DNA from: Spirochaetales bacterium | GTDB lineage: Bacteria > Spirochaetota > Spirochaetia > SZUA-6 | Direction: 5' to 3' | Length of the DNA: 7,047 bases | Assembly: GCA_003233545.1 (NCBI GenBank) | Contig: QILZ01000293.1 | Span: 1 to 7,047, forward strand | Part shown: positions 5,650 to 7,047 of the stretch, piece by piece | Numbering within the stretch: position 1 is the stretch's first letter | How the letters are laid out: the number at the start of each line of letters is the position of its first letter | Translations under genes and position numbers: made by a program | Notes under the pieces: model-generated | The model's database searches: none | What the model was told of the DNA's origin: nothing | Seen by the model: the letters and a program-made list of their open reading frames with translations, nothing else

Positions 5650-6457
5650 ATTACTTATAAAACGTATTATTCTTTCTCTGGTAATAATAGTAGTCGTAAT
5701 AGTTAGTCTTTTTCCGATCTACTGGCTGATGCTTACGTCTATACAGCCTAAAACAGAGTTGATGACTTCTCCGCCTAACTTTGTTTCGAAAGCACCGACA
5801 GCAAAAAACTGGCAGTTTGCATTTAGCAATACACTTCCCTATTTTTTTAATAGTCTTGTAATAGCGACAGTTGCTACGCTGGCTGCCATCGTGTTGGGGG
5901 CGATGAGCGGATATGCTTTCGCACGCTACAAAGTGGGAGGAAACGCTCTGCTTTTCTGGATTCTCTCTTTAAAGTTTTTCCCCCCTGTAGTGGCCATTGT
6001 TCCGTATTTCTTAATGATGCAGGCCTTGCACATAATAGATACAAGAACTGCTGTAATTATTCCTCATCTTATAATAACTGTCCCGTTTGCCGTATGGATG
6101 ATCAAAGGTTTTATTCAGGAAGTACCGAGAGAGCTGGAAGAATCAGCTATGATAGATGGCGCTACGCAGCTTGGAGTCATAAGAATGATAACACTTCCGT
6201 TAATTGCCCCGGGGTTGGTGGTAACCGCACTATTCTGTTTTATATGGTCATGGAACGATTTTATGTTTGCCCTGATACTGACAAGAAATCATGCAATAAC
6301 CATTCCTGTTGCGATTGCCGGTATGCGGGAAGCTCACGGATTAATGTGGGGAGAAGTTTCTGCAACTTCGGCTCTTGGCACATTTCCTATTATTATACTT
6401 GCAGTTATACTGCAGAAATACCTCGTACGCGGTCTGTCTTTAGGTTCCATAAAATAA
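5624..6457 (+). CDS. ABC sugar importer permease, second subunit (MalG/UgpE type)
   Basis: This 277-residue inner-membrane protein is the second half of the importer channel. It has a first membrane segment at about 14-37 followed by PIYWLMLTSIQP (31-42), which matches the conserved 'P..w.l..Slk' after TM1 of MalG-type subunits. FNSLVIA (75-81) and GYAFARYK (96-103) are also typical. The EAA loop is EVPRELEESAMIDGA (166-180), followed by TLPLIAPG (190-197). The C-terminus QKYLVRGLSLGSIK (264-277) is the usual MalG/UgpE ending. It starts at a non-ATG codon, GTG 5624 or possibly TTG 5633. It overlaps the end of the first permease by 26 or 17 bases, so the two are almost certainly translationally coupled. 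Such coupling gives the equal amounts needed for a heterodimeric channel. Confidence 0.92.
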   Translation: MKKLKSKNRLLIKRIILSLVIIVVVIVSLFPIYWLMLTSIQPKTELMTSPPNFVSKAPTAKNWQFAFSNTLPYFFNSLVIATVATLAAIVLGAMSGYAFARYKVGGNALLFWILSLKFFPPVVAIVPYFLMMQALHIIDTRTAVIIPHLIITVPFAVWMIKGFIQEVPRELEESAMIDGATQLGVIRMITLPLIAPGLVVTALFCFIWSWNDFMFALILTRNHAITIPVAIAGMREAHGLMWGEVSATSALGTFPIIILAVILQKYLVRGLSLGSIK

Positions 6458-6487
6458 CACGGACCGGAAGTGCCGGCAGGGTTATTT
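6452..6487 (+). promoter_or_regulatory. Two-part stem-loop over the stop codon of the second permease
   Basis: AAATAAC (6452-6458, containing the stop codon) pairs perfectly with GTTATTT (6481-6487). Inside, CCGG (6464-6467) pairs with CCGG (6473-6476) around an AAGTG loop, with an internal loop between the two stems. No U-run follows, so read-through to the IolG-like gene is expected, perhaps with reduced or processed message. Confidence 0.4.
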
Positions 6488-6493
6488 AAGAGG

Positions 6494-6511
6494 ATGTAAC
6501 ATATTGTAACA
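6494..6511. promoter_or_regulatory. Tandem TGTAACA sites upstream of the IolG-like gene
   Basis: TGTAACA occurs at 6495-6501 and 6505-6511, one helical turn apart. The first copy lies in ATGTAACATA (6494-6503), which is identical to 587-596 at the operon promoter. It may be a second binding site for the same regulator. I see no good -35/-10 pair here, so a separate promoter is unproven. A 10-base repeat is not improbable in 7 kb. Confidence 0.25.
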
Positions 6512-6533
6512 GGTATTTTAACGGAGTATTGTC

Positions 6534-7047
6534 ATGAAAAGAGAAAAAATCAAAATCGGTCTGATAGGTGCAGGCAGAATCGGAATGCTTCATGCGGAAC
6601 ACCTTGCATCAAGGATACCCGGTGCCGAACTATCATCGATTGCAGATGTCAATCCTGAAGCGTTAAAGGATTGTGCGGATAAATATAGTATAGAGCTGGT
6701 CTTTAGTGATTACAGAGAAATGTTGAAAAGCAAAGATATAGATGCTGTTGTTATCTGTACTTCAACGGATACACATGCAGGGTTGATTGTCGAATCTGCA
6801 GAGGCCGGCAAGTCCGTCTTCTGTGAAAAGCCGGTAGCCCTCGACCTTAAAAGTATAGATGAAGCTTTAAAAGCTGTAAAAAAGAATAATGTTAAACTTC
6901 AGATTGGTTTTAACAGGAGATTCGATCCGAATCCGCAGAAGATACGAAAGCTTATAAATTCGGGAAAAATGGGAAAGCTTCAGATTATAAGAATAACGAG
7001 CAGGGACCCGGCTCCTCCGTCATATGATTATATTAAAAATTCCGGCG
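6534..7047 (+). CDS. iolG: Inositol 2-dehydrogenase-like oxidoreductase (Gfo/Idh/MocA), 3' end cut by window
   Basis: The first 171 residues of a Gfo/Idh/MocA-family NAD(P)-dependent dehydrogenase are visible; the family is usually about 330-350 residues, so roughly half is missing. The Rossmann loop is GAGRIG (12-17). Asp38 in SSIADVN sits where acidic residues favour NAD. CEKPVALDL (97-105) carries the catalytic-site Lys99. GFNRRFDPN (125-133) and RITSRDPAPP (153-162) are the segments I recognise from inositol 2-dehydrogenases (IolG), which oxidise myo- or scyllo-inositol to scyllo-inosose. The GFNRRFDPN segment shows some family spread, so glucose or other cyclitol dehydrogenases remain possible. 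GGAG at 6523-6526, seven bases before ATG, supports the start. It follows the second permease by 76 bases, pointing to an imported inositol-like or related substrate. The DxxxH region that would test catalytic competence lies beyond the window. Confidence 0.82.
   Translation, partial: MKREKIKIGLIGAGRIGMLHAEHLASRIPGAELSSIADVNPEALKDCADKYSIELVFSDYREMLKSKDIDAVVICTSTDTHAGLIVESAEAGKSVFCEKPVALDLKSIDEALKAVKKNNVKLQIGFNRRFDPNPQKIRKLINSGKMGKLQIIRITSRDPAPPSYDYIKNSG

Noticed and set aside
6094..6489. 131-codon frame inside the second permease gene
   Set aside because: Out-of-frame shadow of the permease. The product is a scrambled Cys/Arg/Ser-rich sequence with no domain, while the permease frame is fully conserved through the same region.
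1..7047. CRISPR arrays, tRNA or rRNA genes, insertion sequences, defence genes
   Set aside because: No regular spaced repeats, cloverleaf-like sequence, terminal inverted repeats with transposase, or nuclease/defence domains were seen. The coding content is an uptake and oxidation operon.

Overview
The window holds part of a sugar or cyclitol uptake and oxidation operon. All recognisable genes lie on the + strand. The host is probably a diderm bacterium, most likely a spirochaete. The evidence is the substrate-binding protein: it has an ordinary signal peptide ending V-F-A, then a Gly/Gln/Lys/Glu-rich mature start (GGQGEKAKPSGG), which is a style common in free-living spirochaetes. It contains no cysteine at all, so it cannot be a lipoprotein and must be free in a periplasm. 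The host assignment is an inference from style, not from a marker gene.

Layout. Positions 1-321 are the 3' end of an unrelated gene, a small flavin-split-barrel (PPOX-like) protein, whose stop codon lies inside a small terminator-like hairpin. Positions 322-703 are an AT-rich non-coding region with a good sigma70-type promoter (TTGACA-15-TATAAT) flanked by inverted repeats. It is followed by a leader of about 110 nt. The operon then runs: DegT/DnrJ/EryC1/StrS-type PLP aminotransferase (704-1906), zinc-dependent medium-chain dehydrogenase (1981-3030), ABC sugar-binding protein (3152-4609), two CUT1-type permeases that overlap each other (4774-5649 and 5624-6457), and the first half of a Gfo/Idh/MocA dehydrogenase with inositol 2-dehydrogenase (IolG) sequence signatures (6534 to the window end). 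No importer ATPase is present in the window.

How the genes fit together. The binding protein and permeases import a small polyol or sugar. Two NAD(P)-dependent dehydrogenases of unrelated folds and a sugar-type aminotransferase would then act on it in the cytoplasm. DegT-type aminotransferases normally act on keto-sugars or keto-cyclitols. An aminotransferase plus zinc MDR dehydrogenase plus IolG-type dehydrogenase is the enzyme set known from aminocyclitol chemistry, but here it sits with an importer. The most interesting reading is therefore a catabolic route for an aminated cyclitol or related amino sugar. This is inference; the sequence alone does not fix the substrate.

Three of the four longer intercistronic gaps (aminotransferase/MDR, binding protein/permease and permease/IolG) contain inverted repeats able to fold in the mRNA. 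The strongest lies just after the binding-protein gene, where differential mRNA stability is common in importer operons. A shared ATGTAACATA element occurs at the promoter and again just upstream of the IolG gene.
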